From contig NZ_CP157743.1 in NCBI RefSeq assembly GCF_030717995.2, positions 3,560,501 to 3,624,500 of the forward strand: 64,000 bases of DNA, given 5' to 3'. Below the pieces are notes generated by a model. That model had not been told where the DNA came from. It did no database searches and was given only the letters and a program-made list of their open reading frames with translations. A program made the position numbers and the translations under genes. The DNA comes from Methylomarinum sp. Ch1-1 (GTDB lineage: Bacteria; Pseudomonadota; Gammaproteobacteria; Methylococcales; Methylomonadaceae). Shown here piece by piece: positions 26,601-36,422 of the stretch. Each line of letters begins with the position of its first letter. Position 1 is the first letter of the stretch.

Positions 26601-27131
26601 TTATTCCTCTCCTTCTTTCTTTTCTGATGCTTGTGAGTCGTCCGGTTTAGGCGCCGCGACCAAAGATTGTAACAAAGCAGGATCGCTGATGGCCTTGGCA
26701 ATCAGATCCTCGGCGCCGGTCTTGCCGTCCATATAGGTCATTAAATTGGCTAATTGCGTCCTGGCCTCCAGTAATTGCTTCAGCCCATCAACCTTGCTGG
26801 CTACTGCGGCCGGAGAAAAATCATCGATGCTGTCGAAGGTAATGTCGACACTGAGATTACCTTCGCCGGTCAGCGTGTTGGGCACGTTGAAGGCTGCTCT
26901 CGGCTTCATCGCCTTCAAACGCTCATCGAAATTATCGACATCGATTTCCAACATCTTACGATCGGCGACAGGCGCTAGCGGATCGACCGGCTTGCCGGAT
27001 AAGTCTGCCATCACCCCCATCACGAAAGGCAACTGAACTTTTTTTTCCGCGCCGTAAAGCTCGACGTCATATTCGATTTGAACTCTGGGCGCACGATTGC
27101 GCGCAATAAACTTTTGACTACTTTCAGCCAT
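26601..27131 (-). CDS. tssB: T6SS sheath small subunit TssB (VipA)
   Basis: TssB is the small sheath subunit and carries the helix contacted by ClpV and TagJ. The 176-residue protein starts ESSQKFIARNRAPRVQIEYDVELYGAEKKVQLPFVMGVMADLSG, a very conserved opening. It continues with LEIDVDNFDERLKAMKPRAAFNV and NLSVDITFDSIDDFSPAAVASKV. The acidic, lysine-rich end (SEKKEGEE) is disordered. It lies upstream of tssC in the usual order. Confidence 0.98.
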   Translation of the reverse strand: MAESSQKFIARNRAPRVQIEYDVELYGAEKKVQLPFVMGVMADLSGKPVDPLAPVADRKMLEIDVDNFDERLKAMKPRAAFNVPNTLTGEGNLSVDITFDSIDDFSPAAVASKVDGLKQLLEARTQLANLMTYMDGKTGAEDLIAKAISDPALLQSLVAAPKPDDSQASEKKEGEE

Positions 27132-27210
27132 GATAGACTCCTGGGATAGTGGGTATTACTGGAACAATAGTGATAACTTCATATTTGACAATCAGCATTG
27201 CGACAAACGA

Positions 27211-28275
27211 TTATTCTGGGGATGATTCGTGATCCGCTGCTCCGCTTAAGAACTCAACCTGCTCGACGCCATTCGGCGCCATGTCCTTCATGATTTCCAT
27301 AAAATCCTTGCCGACTAAACGAAGTACGCGATGCAGTAGAATAGGCACCGGACTGGAAGGCTCGTGCTTTTTATAATAGTCGCAAATCAAATTCAGCGCC
27401 TTGCGAACATCTTCACTGTTATTGATCGTGCTGACGGCAGTCTGGGGCGCAGCGCGACTTGGCGTCGCAGCGGTTTCGCCTTGCGCCGTTTCCGCTGACG
27501 CCGTTTCAGCCTCGGGGGCATCATCGGCTTGCAGAGCGCGTCTATCGATCCATGCGGATAAAATGACGTCGATTTCTTTCAATAGCTTCCTGAGATCGGC
27601 AAAACTGGGAGCATCACCGACGCCCACCTGTTCGGTGACAAAATTCTCCAGATCGTTTAGATACTGCTGGCTGTCGGCGATTGCCCGGGCAGTCTTGACT
27701 AATTGTTCACCATCGCAGTCCTGAAACGCACCATCGATATCCGACGACTGCGGAGCCTCGCCTTCCGACGCCGTCGCCTGACCTTCGGCGACATGAATAT
27801 CCATTAGGGTGAATTTACCGAACGCGCGTGATTCCACCAACGGTATATGCTGTATAGGCCTGAGCAGCGTCTCGAAATCACATAATGACATCAAGATGTT
27901 GATCCTCTCGGTCGGATCGTTATCATCGTCCGGATCCAACTGCGGATGAATATCCTGCCAAAACGATTCGGTCAACTTCTTCAGCAATTCCAGTCCTTGG
28001 GCAAAACCTGCAAATCCCTCCAATGCAGCCAACGCGCGTAGATAAAAAATCAACACGCGAAAATCTCGGGTGCGCGCCAGCAATTGCTCCGCCGCTTTCC
28101 TAACTTCCTTCCAATTGGGCGGCTCCGCTTCCTGTATCGTGTCGCCGATCTGTTGCTCAGGCTTGCCTTTAATCGCTTGTTCTAGGGCAATGAAATCAGG
28201 ATCGTACTCCAAATCTTCACCACAAGACTGTTCGGCATCAATTTCATTTAAATAGTCCTCTATTTCGACACTCAC
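27211..28275 (-). CDS. tssA: T6SS cap / assembly protein TssA
   Basis: TssA docks on the membrane complex and guides tube and sheath growth. The ImpA_N domain occupies the N-terminal half: YLNEIDAEQSCGEDLEYDPDFIALEQAIKGKPEQQIGDTIQEAEPPNWKEV, followed by TRDFRVLIFYLRALAALEGF. A low-complexity alanine and glutamate linker (about 255-290) precedes the C-terminal part with NSEDVRKALNLICDYYKKHEPSSPVPILLHRVLRLV. That ending is typical of the short TssA class. The length is 354 residues. It starts the A-to-G block, downstream of repeat B4. Confidence 0.95.
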   Translation of the reverse strand: MSVEIEDYLNEIDAEQSCGEDLEYDPDFIALEQAIKGKPEQQIGDTIQEAEPPNWKEVRKAAEQLLARTRDFRVLIFYLRALAALEGFAGFAQGLELLKKLTESFWQDIHPQLDPDDDNDPTERINILMSLCDFETLLRPIQHIPLVESRAFGKFTLMDIHVAEGQATASEGEAPQSSDIDGAFQDCDGEQLVKTARAIADSQQYLNDLENFVTEQVGVGDAPSFADLRKLLKEIDVILSAWIDRRALQADDAPEAETASAETAQGETAATPSRAAPQTAVSTINNSEDVRKALNLICDYYKKHEPSSPVPILLHRVLRLVGKDFMEIMKDMAPNGVEQVEFLSGAADHESSPE

Positions 28276-28302
28276 CTAAATAACTCCTATTGATCAAACT
28301 GA

Positions 28303-28459
28303 GTAACTATTCAGTATAGTTTTTTTCAGAGGGAGTAGGTTATTGATTTATCGGGCTGTCTGCAACAGGATGTTGCAGTCAGAGCTTACACGGATGTATT
28401 CACGCGTCCCGAGAAATCAATGACCTGCTCCCTAAAGACTGCAAGACCCTAAATAGATA
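28303..28459. repeat. Family B element (copy B4), decayed right end
   Basis: The left end GTAACTATTCAGTATAG and the body (GAGGGAGTAGGTTATTGATT onward to CGCGTCCCGAGAAATC) match the other B copies. The right end is degenerate (AAGACCCTAAATAGATAG) and no target duplication is visible. It separates tssA from tagF-pppA. Confidence 0.8.
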
Positions 28460-28462
28460 GAA

Positions 28463-28526
28463 AAAGAAACGGCGAATAAATCCTGCTAAGATCGCTCTAC
28501 GTCGAGAAAAAAATGCGCCGTTCTTT
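28463..28526 (-). terminator. Terminator candidate after tagF-pppA
   Basis: On the minus strand AAAGAACGGCG (28516-28526) pairs with CGCCGTTTCTTT (28463-28474), and the run TTTCTTTTTCT follows. The loop is long, about 41 nt. Its position after the tagF-pppA stop suggests that the fha-to-tagF block ends here. Confidence 0.5.
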
Positions 28527-28597
28527 GTCTGACGAGACTCATTGTAACCAGCGTTTCATTCACAACGGTTGTCGACATCTAGCTTTCGAGTATAGCG

Positions 28598-30178
28598 CTA
28601 AAGCTGAAATAAACACGAATCCTTTCCACTGACTTCGACGACGATGATACTGATATTGTCCCTGGCTTGCCTGGCCAATACTTCCCCCATCAATGCCTCG
28701 GCATCATCCTCATTATCCTGATTCAATATACGCTCTATTTCAACCGGACTTAACTCCTTATCCACGCCATCACTGCAGAGCAAATATTTATCACCGGGAC
28801 GAGAACTGAGGTATTCGCAGTCCAATTCCAGCTCATCGAAGGCGCCGACCGCCCGCGTGATGACATTGTTGCTTTTCAGCGATTGCATGTCGCCAGCGGA
28901 TAACGCCGCCAACGGCGTCGCATCTTCGCTATGATCAACCGTCAGCTGCTGCAAATGCCGCTCGCGTAAGCGATAAAGACGACTGTCTCCGGCCCAAATG
29001 CATGCCAAACGGTCTCCGCCGGCAATCAGTGCGACGACGGTGCTGCCGATGATCTGATCGCCATAGCGCGACTGCGCCAATTGACGCAATCGCGCATTGA
29101 CCTGGCGTAAACACGCCATGGTCCGCTCAACCGATTGTTCTAAATCGTATCCCGGCTGCTCTTCGGCCATCGCTTCAACGATCATGTGGCTGGCCACTTC
29201 GCCGGCCTGATGCCCTCCCATGCCGTCTGCAACCACCCACAGTCCCTTGTCGGGCCGATCGAGCAAGGCGTCCTCATTCAATTTCCTGCGTTTACCACGA
29301 TTAATCGCCGATTGCGAGCGCCATACCAAGGTTTTTTGCTCGCCCAGAGGCTCGGTCAATAACACATCATCAGCCGGAGAAGCTTCCATCATTGGTCGTG
29401 ATTCAGCTTGAACGGCAATCAGTTTTTTTTGCAAATTCCAGCCCCGATTTGACATGTGACCGGATAACAGGCCAGCATAAGCATGAACCGGCGGCAAACC
29501 TTCGCACATCAGCATCCCGGCCTTGATCGTTTCGGAGCCCCGAGTATGCCATAAGCTATAGCCTAAAAGACAATGATTGATCAAGCAATTATTCAATCCC
29601 GCAAGATTGTCGTTCAATGACGGTTCGGCGCTCTGTGACTGGATAAAACAAGCCATTTTGCCGGTTGCCTGGCCGGCATGGTTATCATCCTCTAGCGAAA
29701 TGACGCTTTTATCACGCCAGCAACGGCTGTCGACCCGGATCAAGCGCCGATCGATTTCATCGGCCGTCAGATCCTGCTCCAAGGCCGACAAGGCGATATT
29801 TTCAATTTCCACATACCAGGCCTCGGCCGCAGGCGTGAACAGCATCAAATCGGCGATGTCCTCAACGGCGACCGCAATCGTCAACGGAAAATAACGGCCG
29901 ACTCTGTCCACGCTAGGCATCACCACCCCGGCCCAGGCCTGATTCCCGCAGATTCCTGGCGACAACAGAAAACGCCAGATCGGGCTGGTTAAATAACACT
30001 CCAACCACTGTTCGCCCAACGCCTCCTTACTGCAAGCCAGGGCGCTTTGCATCCAATGATCCCAACCGGCAATAAAATCATGCCCGATACGCCGCGAGAC
30101 AAAATCACCCAACACCGGCAACTTGCCGTAAAAGCCCGGTGCTGATACGGATGACTCGGTTAAATTCTGTTCGGACAT
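28598..30178 (-). CDS. TagF-PppA fusion: T6SS post-translational regulator with PP2C phosphatase domain
   Basis: The first 240 residues are the TagF (ImpM) domain: SAPGFYGKLPVLGDFVSRRIGHDFIAGWDHWMQSAL and WRFLLSPGICGNQAWAGVVMPSVDRVGRYFPLTI. Residues of about 290-520 form a PP2C-type phosphatase with the metal-binding motifs EDALLDRP and WVVADGMGGHQAGEVAS, then GDSRLYRL, LCSDGV and the final DNISIIVV. In systems with a kinase, PppA reverses PpkA phosphorylation of Fha or other partners, while TagF represses assembly by a separate route. Fusion of the two is known in some bacteria. The start overlaps the tssM end by 19 bp. No ppkA gene is in the window. Confidence 0.93.
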   Translation of the reverse strand: MSEQNLTESSVSAPGFYGKLPVLGDFVSRRIGHDFIAGWDHWMQSALACSKEALGEQWLECYLTSPIWRFLLSPGICGNQAWAGVVMPSVDRVGRYFPLTIAVAVEDIADLMLFTPAAEAWYVEIENIALSALEQDLTADEIDRRLIRVDSRCWRDKSVISLEDDNHAGQATGKMACFIQSQSAEPSLNDNLAGLNNCLINHCLLGYSLWHTRGSETIKAGMLMCEGLPPVHAYAGLLSGHMSNRGWNLQKKLIAVQAESRPMMEASPADDVLLTEPLGEQKTLVWRSQSAINRGKRRKLNEDALLDRPDKGLWVVADGMGGHQAGEVASHMIVEAMAEEQPGYDLEQSVERTMACLRQVNARLRQLAQSRYGDQIIGSTVVALIAGGDRLACIWAGDSRLYRLRERHLQQLTVDHSEDATPLAALSAGDMQSLKSNNVITRAVGAFDELELDCEYLSSRPGDKYLLCSDGVDKELSPVEIERILNQDNEDDAEALMGEVLARQARDNISIIVVEVSGKDSCLFQL

Positions 30179-33100
30179 CGGAAACCGTTCAGCTCTTTCG
30201 CGACAAAGGGGTTGATGACGCTATTCGCCGTTAACTCATAGCGTGCGCTTAGCCCTTCCAAGGTGAAAGTAATATCGAATTTATTGCTGGCGATCTGGGA
30301 AATTTGCATCTTATCCAGCACCCTGAACCAGGCCCATGCGCCTTCTTCCGAGCGGCTCAACTGCCTGCCGTCCAAGGTTTCAAAGCCATATCTGACCAGA
30401 CCGGGCTGACTGCCGGGCCATTGAAAAGGAACCGCCCGGGTCGGACCATGACGATAGGTGGCCTGTTGACCTTCCAAATTCAACCAGAACTTGGCCGCTT
30501 TGGCATCGAGATAAAGCGGTTTCAATTGAAAATGCACCCTAGGCAAGGCTCCACCTGACGAGAAAAAAATCTCTTTGATCTTGGCGGCATTCTGAAAGGT
30601 TCTGAGCGTCGATGCGGAAATGCCGATCGATTGATTATCCTGGGAAATCAATTTCCAGCGCCTGCCGCTGGTGTCGACAAACTGTTTCAGATGGGTATTG
30701 AAAAATTGGTCGATCAAGCCGTTCGGCGCAAAAAACTTACCGAAGTCCTGCAGGGTGATTTCGCTTTGACTGCTTTTAACGAGAGGGTAGCGCCCCTCCA
30801 GCCCGGCATTGCACAGGTCGCCCAATTCGCTTTGCAGAGCCTTGTTTAATTGCCCTTTTACGCCACCGAGAATCAATCCCCAATTCGCGGAAGCCAGGGT
30901 CTTGACCCAGCCTTTCATCGGTTCCGGCAAGCGGGAAGCCTGTAACTGCAGTTTGGCGATGATATCGTTGCCGCCACCGCCGCTACGTTGCATCGCCAGA
31001 TTCATCGCGGCCTCGCCGGTATTCGATGTCGTACCCAAATCGGCCATGTAAGCATACAACTGTCCCAGATTGGCGATGATTTGATCGATGGGCGCGTCAG
31101 GTCCGCTTTGCCTGACCAAGCTCACCAGGGGTTGAAAATGACGCTCAACCTCCTTGCCGGAACGATCGACACTGTCGACCTCGACACCAGCCGATTTCGC
31201 CGCGCTCAATAATTTCTGCATCCTGTCGCCGCCGCCCGCTTCGACGCCTTGTTTCAATTTATCCACCGCGGCCAACGGCGCAGACGCGGAAACCCGGGTC
31301 AACGACGTTTGTTTATCCAGCGCCTGCAACAGTTTGCGCAGCGGCGAATCGAAGCTGGATACGGTTTCCAGGACCTCGACCGATTGATGGATATTGGCCG
31401 TTCTGCGAATTCTCAGACTGGCCAACATATCATCCCAACGCTTGATGAATTCGTTGTAATAATATTTGATCAGCTTGCCTTCCAATTGCTTGGAATCACC
31501 GACTCCGAGGACATTCTCATCACCGAGCACCCAGCGTTGCTCGACCGTCTGCTTGGCCAGATCCTTGCTTTCGTTCAGAAAGACCTGATGAAATCCCCGA
31601 TAGGTGAAAAAACCGGGTATAAACACCTCGTCAAGACTGCCGCTGGTCGCCGAAAACACCCGACTACCGCTGATCCCCAGCGCCTCGCTGAGCCTGAAAT
31701 CATCGTCATGATTGCGCAGCGCCTCTTCCTTGATGCGCATATAAATCTGTTGAGCCACCGGCACCCTAGTCAGAATTTTTCTGACCTCGCCGATCAACTG
31801 CCGGTCGACGTTTTGAGGCGGCAAAGGCCTAGCCAACAACGCATCCAAATGGGCCGATAAATGTTGCTCGGTCTCCTGCGGATATTGATTACTCCAGTCC
31901 ACTCTAATCCATGGTCGTATGACGCTGATTTCGGCCTTATCGGTCGCGCCCAACATCAGGTAGACCCTTAGCAATTGATAAAGAATTTCGGGATTGCTAG
32001 ATTCGGTGCCCAGTAACCGATGTTCGAGACGGGTCTTGATCATCGGCAAAAAACGCTGCTGCAACAGCTTGATATAAGCCGACTCCGCCACCGGCCTTAA
32101 TTTCCCGCCCTGATACAAGCCCATGCGCATCGTCAGCGGTACATCGTCTTTCGGATAGGTGTCGCGCAGCGAGCGCAAGGCGTCCATTTTCGCCAACAGC
32201 GGTAGGAAGTCGGTAGCGTTGCCGTCCTGACTGAGCGCCGGCAAAGTCTGATAGTGTTGAGCCCGCTGGACGAATTGATCGATCCGGTCATCATTCTGAA
32301 TAAAGCTGTGGGTCCACAATCCGCAAAACACCACCACCGTCGCGACCGCCGCCCCGTAAAACAGACGCTGTAATAAGGTCCGGCGCTGTTCCACTTTTTT
32401 GTTCAAACCGACCAGCTCGGATTCGGCGAAGATGACTTCCTTCAATAGGCGAGTCAAAAAATAACTCTTGCCCTTGCCGCTGAACACCGGCATCGAAGCG
32501 CGTTGCAGCTTGAAGGTATTGGCCAGCACCCCCATCAGGCGATCGATCGGCGTGCCTTCCTGTGTGCCGCTGGTCAGATAAACTCCGCGCAACAATGGCG
32601 GGGTCTGATAACGATTGGCGCCGAAGCAATCCTGCAAAAATGCGTTGAGCGGTTCTTTTAACAAGGCCATGCGCTGCGGGAAACCGAAAATTGATTGCCG
32701 CCGCCCCAGATCACGTTCTTCCTGCATGCGTTTGAGCAGGCCTTTATCCAGACGTGATAATAATTGCTGGTAGTCATCGCCGAAACGCTCGATAAAACTG
32801 TCATTTCCGCCTTCCCCGTATTCTGGAAAAGTGACGCCCCAGACCTGGGCACGCTCCTCTTTGCCCAGGTCGGCAAAATAATCCATGAAGCCGGCGACCA
32901 GATCGGCCTTGGTGAACATCATGTAAACCGGCACCCGGATACCCAGCTGTTCGTTTAATTCCTGGACTCGTTGTCTGATCGCGTGAGCATGAACGGCCCG
33001 TTCCTGTTCGGTAAATTTAAGCAGGTCCGATAAACTCATCGCCACCAGCACGCCGTTCAGAGGTCTTCTCGGCCGGTATTTTTTCAGCAATTGCAAAAAA

Positions 33101-33720
33101 CCCGACCATGCCGCCTTGTCGGTAGCCTCGTGACTGTCTTGGGTGGTGTAACGGCCGGCGGTATCCAACATCACCGCCTGATCGGTAAACCACCAATCAC
33201 AGTTGCGCGTGCCGCCGATACCTTGCACGGCATTTTTGCCGAAACGCCCCGCCAATGGAAATTCCAATCCCGAATTAACCAGCGCCGTGGTTTTACCGCA
33301 GCCTGGCGGCCCGATTATGATGTACCAGGGCAGCTCATATAAATAAAAATTACCGGCACTGGTTTTATGTTTGGCCGTTTTTAACGTTTGCAAGGCGTTG
33401 TCGAAATGGTTTTTCAGATCGCCGACTTCCTGATCCGCAATTGGAGCGCCTTGCAATTCGGTTTTTTCCGAGGTTTGACTCAATTCATCGGTCAATTGCG
33501 CATTGGTTTTACCGGCTTTAATCTGCAAACGCAGAATATTAAGCAGCCAGCCGATGAAAATAATCAATATCACTACCCAACGCGACAACTCGGATTCAAG
33601 CAATACTTTTCCGCCCACCGCAATCAACGGCGCCAAAAACCAGATCAATAGACACAGCGCGGTGATGCCCAAGAACTGTATCACCCACTTATTTTTACAG
33701 AAATTAATGACTTTCTTCAC
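30160..33720 (-). CDS. tssM: T6SS membrane-complex protein TssM (IcmF)
   Basis: TssM spans the inner membrane and periplasm and, with TssL and TssJ, forms the trans-envelope complex. It is 1186 residues. Two membrane helices lie near residues 14-36 and 48-64. The cytoplasmic GTPase-like domain has Walker A GPPGCGKT at 137-144 and the segment DWWFTDQAVMLDTAGRY. A third helix lies near 455-475 (FYGAAVATVVVFCGLWTHSF). The periplasmic part ends in the IcmF C-terminal beta domain with RHGPTRAVPFQWPG, which binds TssJ. The intact Walker A suggests an NTP-binding type of TssM. Confidence 0.97.
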   Translation of the reverse strand: MKKVINFCKNKWVIQFLGITALCLLIWFLAPLIAVGGKVLLESELSRWVVILIIFIGWLLNILRLQIKAGKTNAQLTDELSQTSEKTELQGAPIADQEVGDLKNHFDNALQTLKTAKHKTSAGNFYLYELPWYIIIGPPGCGKTTALVNSGLEFPLAGRFGKNAVQGIGGTRNCDWWFTDQAVMLDTAGRYTTQDSHEATDKAAWSGFLQLLKKYRPRRPLNGVLVAMSLSDLLKFTEQERAVHAHAIRQRVQELNEQLGIRVPVYMMFTKADLVAGFMDYFADLGKEERAQVWGVTFPEYGEGGNDSFIERFGDDYQQLLSRLDKGLLKRMQEERDLGRRQSIFGFPQRMALLKEPLNAFLQDCFGANRYQTPPLLRGVYLTSGTQEGTPIDRLMGVLANTFKLQRASMPVFSGKGKSYFLTRLLKEVIFAESELVGLNKKVEQRRTLLQRLFYGAAVATVVVFCGLWTHSFIQNDDRIDQFVQRAQHYQTLPALSQDGNATDFLPLLAKMDALRSLRDTYPKDDVPLTMRMGLYQGGKLRPVAESAYIKLLQQRFLPMIKTRLEHRLLGTESSNPEILYQLLRVYLMLGATDKAEISVIRPWIRVDWSNQYPQETEQHLSAHLDALLARPLPPQNVDRQLIGEVRKILTRVPVAQQIYMRIKEEALRNHDDDFRLSEALGISGSRVFSATSGSLDEVFIPGFFTYRGFHQVFLNESKDLAKQTVEQRWVLGDENVLGVGDSKQLEGKLIKYYYNEFIKRWDDMLASLRIRRTANIHQSVEVLETVSSFDSPLRKLLQALDKQTSLTRVSASAPLAAVDKLKQGVEAGGGDRMQKLLSAAKSAGVEVDSVDRSGKEVERHFQPLVSLVRQSGPDAPIDQIIANLGQLYAYMADLGTTSNTGEAAMNLAMQRSGGGGNDIIAKLQLQASRLPEPMKGWVKTLASANWGLILGGVKGQLNKALQSELGDLCNAGLEGRYPLVKSSQSEITLQDFGKFFAPNGLIDQFFNTHLKQFVDTSGRRWKLISQDNQSIGISASTLRTFQNAAKIKEIFFSSGGALPRVHFQLKPLYLDAKAAKFWLNLEGQQATYRHGPTRAVPFQWPGSQPGLVRYGFETLDGRQLSRSEEGAWAWFRVLDKMQISQIASNKFDITFTLEGLSARYELTANSVINPFVAKELNGFRCPNRI

Positions 33721-33730
33721 GATGGTCCCA

Positions 33731-35065
33731 TTAAAAATTAATTTCTACGCGCCGATTCAGGGCTCTGTGCGCCGCAGTATCATTGGGGACCAGGCTCTGC
33801 GTATCGGCCCGCCCCTCGGCAATGACATGCTTTAACTGATGCTTTCTCAATACATCGGCGACGGCTTGAGCGCGGGCGCGTGATAAATCCCAATTCGACG
33901 GAAAACGCGCGGTGAAAATCGGCACATTGTCGGTATGCCCGACCACGGTAATCGGCGTCTTGACCACCTCCAAGGCCTGCGCGATTCTATTCAACAACGG
34001 CAGATGACGATCGCGAATGTTGTCGGAACCGGAGGCAAAGAAACTCTTGGCTAAAATCCGGATCATCGTTTGCCCGTCCTGATCTAGCACGGCAACCTTT
34101 TTCTGCTCTATTTCCGGCTGTAGAAACGACCTGATTTTCTCCAATACCGTCGGCTCGACCACCGCTACTTCAAGCGGTTTTTGCTCGACGACCATCGGTG
34201 CAGGCGCGGGCGCCTTGATGGCATCCTTGATCTGATAGAGCTGCCCCATCAGCGGCCCGGAAGTTTGATTAATCGAATAAAGAAAGCCTAAGAACAACAA
34301 CATCAAAAAAGCCGCCGTCGCCAAACCGATCACCCATAAGGGGACGTATTTGGCCAAGACATTACGTTTATCGGTGATGCCGCGCCATTGCAAAGACAAT
34401 TCTCTGTCAAAATCGCCCTTTTGCCGCTGTATCACCCGATAAAGATTTTCCCTGACTTCTTGCAATCGATCGGAACCGCGTTGCAGGACGCGGTATTTGC
34501 CCTCGAAGCCAAGACTCAAGCAATAATAAAACACCTCGAGCAAATCCAGATAGATGCCCGGCTGACCAATGACGTTGTCCAAGACCTGGAAAAATTTCTC
34601 CCCGCCCCAGGATTCCTTATGGAAAGTAATCAACATACCTTGCGTCGCCCAGATGCTATTGCCTCCCCAAGGCGTATTCAACACCACTTCATCGACCAAC
34701 GAGCATAATAGGTAGCGTGCGGTTTGCACTTGCGCCGCGGCACAGCCCTTGCCTCTCGCCTGCTGATCGAAAGCCTTGATTTCATTGATCACGGCATTTC
34801 TCAGACCCCCGATGTCATGGTGGGAGGCGCTATTGCGCAACGGCATCACCAGCGCCAGAATCGGCAAGGCGCTGCCGAGCAATGGATTAGTATCCGACTG
34901 CAGCTGCAATTGCTGCTGCACGCCCCCTTCCGGCGGTGTCACCGGAGGCAACGATTCCGGCGGAGGTGTAGGGGAGGCTTGTGGTTTACGCTGACGACCC
35001 GGCGACGGTTTCAGAACCGTCTTGTCGTCATCCTCGAAATTCGCGAAAGGGTCATCTTGATTCAC
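33731..35065 (-). CDS. tssL: T6SS membrane protein TssL with C-terminal OmpA domain
   Basis: The protein has three parts. A proline-rich, acidic N-terminus (about 1-60) precedes the DotU domain with CAAAQVQTARYLLCSLVDEVVLNTPWGGNSIWATQGML and FYYCLSLGFEGKYRVLQRG. A single membrane helix lies near 250-272 (PLWVIGLATAAFLMLLFLGFLY). The C-terminal OmpA-like peptidoglycan-binding domain has TPITVVGHTDNVPI and NWDLSRARAQAVADVL. The fused OmpA domain anchors the complex to the cell wall in this extended class of TssL, so a separate TagL is not needed. It starts 10 bp upstream of tssM. Confidence 0.97.
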   Translation of the reverse strand: MNQDDPFANFEDDDKTVLKPSPGRQRKPQASPTPPPESLPPVTPPEGGVQQQLQLQSDTNPLLGSALPILALVMPLRNSASHHDIGGLRNAVINEIKAFDQQARGKGCAAAQVQTARYLLCSLVDEVVLNTPWGGNSIWATQGMLITFHKESWGGEKFFQVLDNVIGQPGIYLDLLEVFYYCLSLGFEGKYRVLQRGSDRLQEVRENLYRVIQRQKGDFDRELSLQWRGITDKRNVLAKYVPLWVIGLATAAFLMLLFLGFLYSINQTSGPLMGQLYQIKDAIKAPAPAPMVVEQKPLEVAVVEPTVLEKIRSFLQPEIEQKKVAVLDQDGQTMIRILAKSFFASGSDNIRDRHLPLLNRIAQALEVVKTPITVVGHTDNVPIFTARFPSNWDLSRARAQAVADVLRKHQLKHVIAEGRADTQSLVPNDTAAHRALNRRVEINF

Positions 35066-35071
35066 GATTCA

Positions 35072-36409
35072 TCACCCATTTTTGATTGCCCAAAATTCGA
35101 TTTCCAATCCCGGAAAATCTCCGCCAATATGAATCGCAAAACCGCCGGAATGACGCATTTGCTGCCAAAGCTCGCCCTGTTTATTCAATTCAAAATAGGA
35201 AAAGCCGGCATGATAAGGAATCTGTCTGGGCGCGACCGGCAACGAATGGACGGTAATGCCCGGCAACGCCGATCTGACCAGTTGTTGGATTTGTTCCACT
35301 GGGCCGATTTTGACCTGACCGGGGAAACGGCTGCGCAACTGTTCTGTCGAGACCTGGGCGTTTACCGCCAGCACAAAAAAAGCGTTGTCCAACAGATTAT
35401 AGTCTGGGATTTTGGCGGCCCGAGTACCGTATTTCGGCGGCGTCAATGGAATCGGAATGGCGTTCTGCTCCAGCACCATGCTGAGACAATCCCTGATCTC
35501 TTCCATCACATAGGAAAAAGTTTTTTCCAAATCCTCATGTTGATAAGGCGGCAAGGCAACCGGACGTTTGTTAGCCTTGGCATATGTCGACAGTTCGCCG
35601 GCAAGTTGCACCGCGATGCGATAAAGCTGCTCGGGATGCAACGTGGCAATATGCTGTAGGTGCTGGAACAACGGTTCCGTTCGATTGACCACCTGCAGCA
35701 ACAAAAAATCTGAAATTTCCGCCACACCGCCGCGTCCGGCCTCCGAGGCCCGGCCGCCTAGCGCCTCTCCGCGCGTATGCAATAAACCGGTAATCTCTTT
35801 GATAAAATCCTGCAGTCGCGGCAGCGCCTGGCAATTGATGGCCGGAGCGATGTAGTCATCATCGAGAATGATATTTTTATCGACCCGCGATTCGATCACC
35901 CTGGCGACGCCAATGCAGATATAGCCGGCCCGCTCCTGATGCTCCAATAACAAGCGACAATTCAACTTGCCGACGACGACGGTCGCGGTTTCATTGCTGT
36001 TGCTGTTATGATCCCTGACTTCGGTTTCATGGCCGTGATAGCGCGCCAAATTATTCGGCTTTTCCTGGCTATCTATCTCAACCGCCCCTTCCAAGCGCGC
36101 CGGAAAGGCCAGATAGACGATACTATTTTGCACATCGGTGGGAATTTCTATCGGCTCCGGCAAATTGTCATCGACCGGCAGATTAAAGGGCGTACCGTCG
36201 GGAAAAATGCCTTTGCACTCGGCCAGCGCCAACTTGCCCATCCCCAATTGGCGCTGATCTATTCTCAGCTTGCCGACCCCCCAGTCATAGCTTTGCAAGC
36301 CTTCACAACGCCCCCTCAGCAATGCCTCGATATAGCGGTCATGTTGTTGAAAATGCTGCGGCCGCAGAAACATTCCTTCCGACCAGACCACGCGGTTATT
36401 TTCAGACAT
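35072..36409 (-). CDS. tssK: T6SS baseplate connector TssK
   Basis: TssK trimers link the baseplate wedges to the TssLM membrane complex. The 445-residue protein opens NRVVWSEGMFLRPQHFQQHDRYIEALLRGR, the diagnostic start. The middle has LQDFIKEITGLLHTRGEALGGR, FLLLQVVNRTEPLFQHLQHIATLHPEQLYRIAVQLAGELSTY and a C-terminal part with NAFFVLAVNAQVSTEQLRSRFPGQVKIGPVEQIQQLV. The gene is tightly packed between fha and tssL. Confidence 0.97.
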   Translation of the reverse strand: MSENNRVVWSEGMFLRPQHFQQHDRYIEALLRGRCEGLQSYDWGVGKLRIDQRQLGMGKLALAECKGIFPDGTPFNLPVDDNLPEPIEIPTDVQNSIVYLAFPARLEGAVEIDSQEKPNNLARYHGHETEVRDHNSNSNETATVVVGKLNCRLLLEHQERAGYICIGVARVIESRVDKNIILDDDYIAPAINCQALPRLQDFIKEITGLLHTRGEALGGRASEAGRGGVAEISDFLLLQVVNRTEPLFQHLQHIATLHPEQLYRIAVQLAGELSTYAKANKRPVALPPYQHEDLEKTFSYVMEEIRDCLSMVLEQNAIPIPLTPPKYGTRAAKIPDYNLLDNAFFVLAVNAQVSTEQLRSRFPGQVKIGPVEQIQQLVRSALPGITVHSLPVAPRQIPYHAGFSYFELNKQGELWQQMRHSGGFAIHIGGDFPGLEIEFWAIKNG

Positions 36410-36422
36410 ATTGTTCTCTTGA

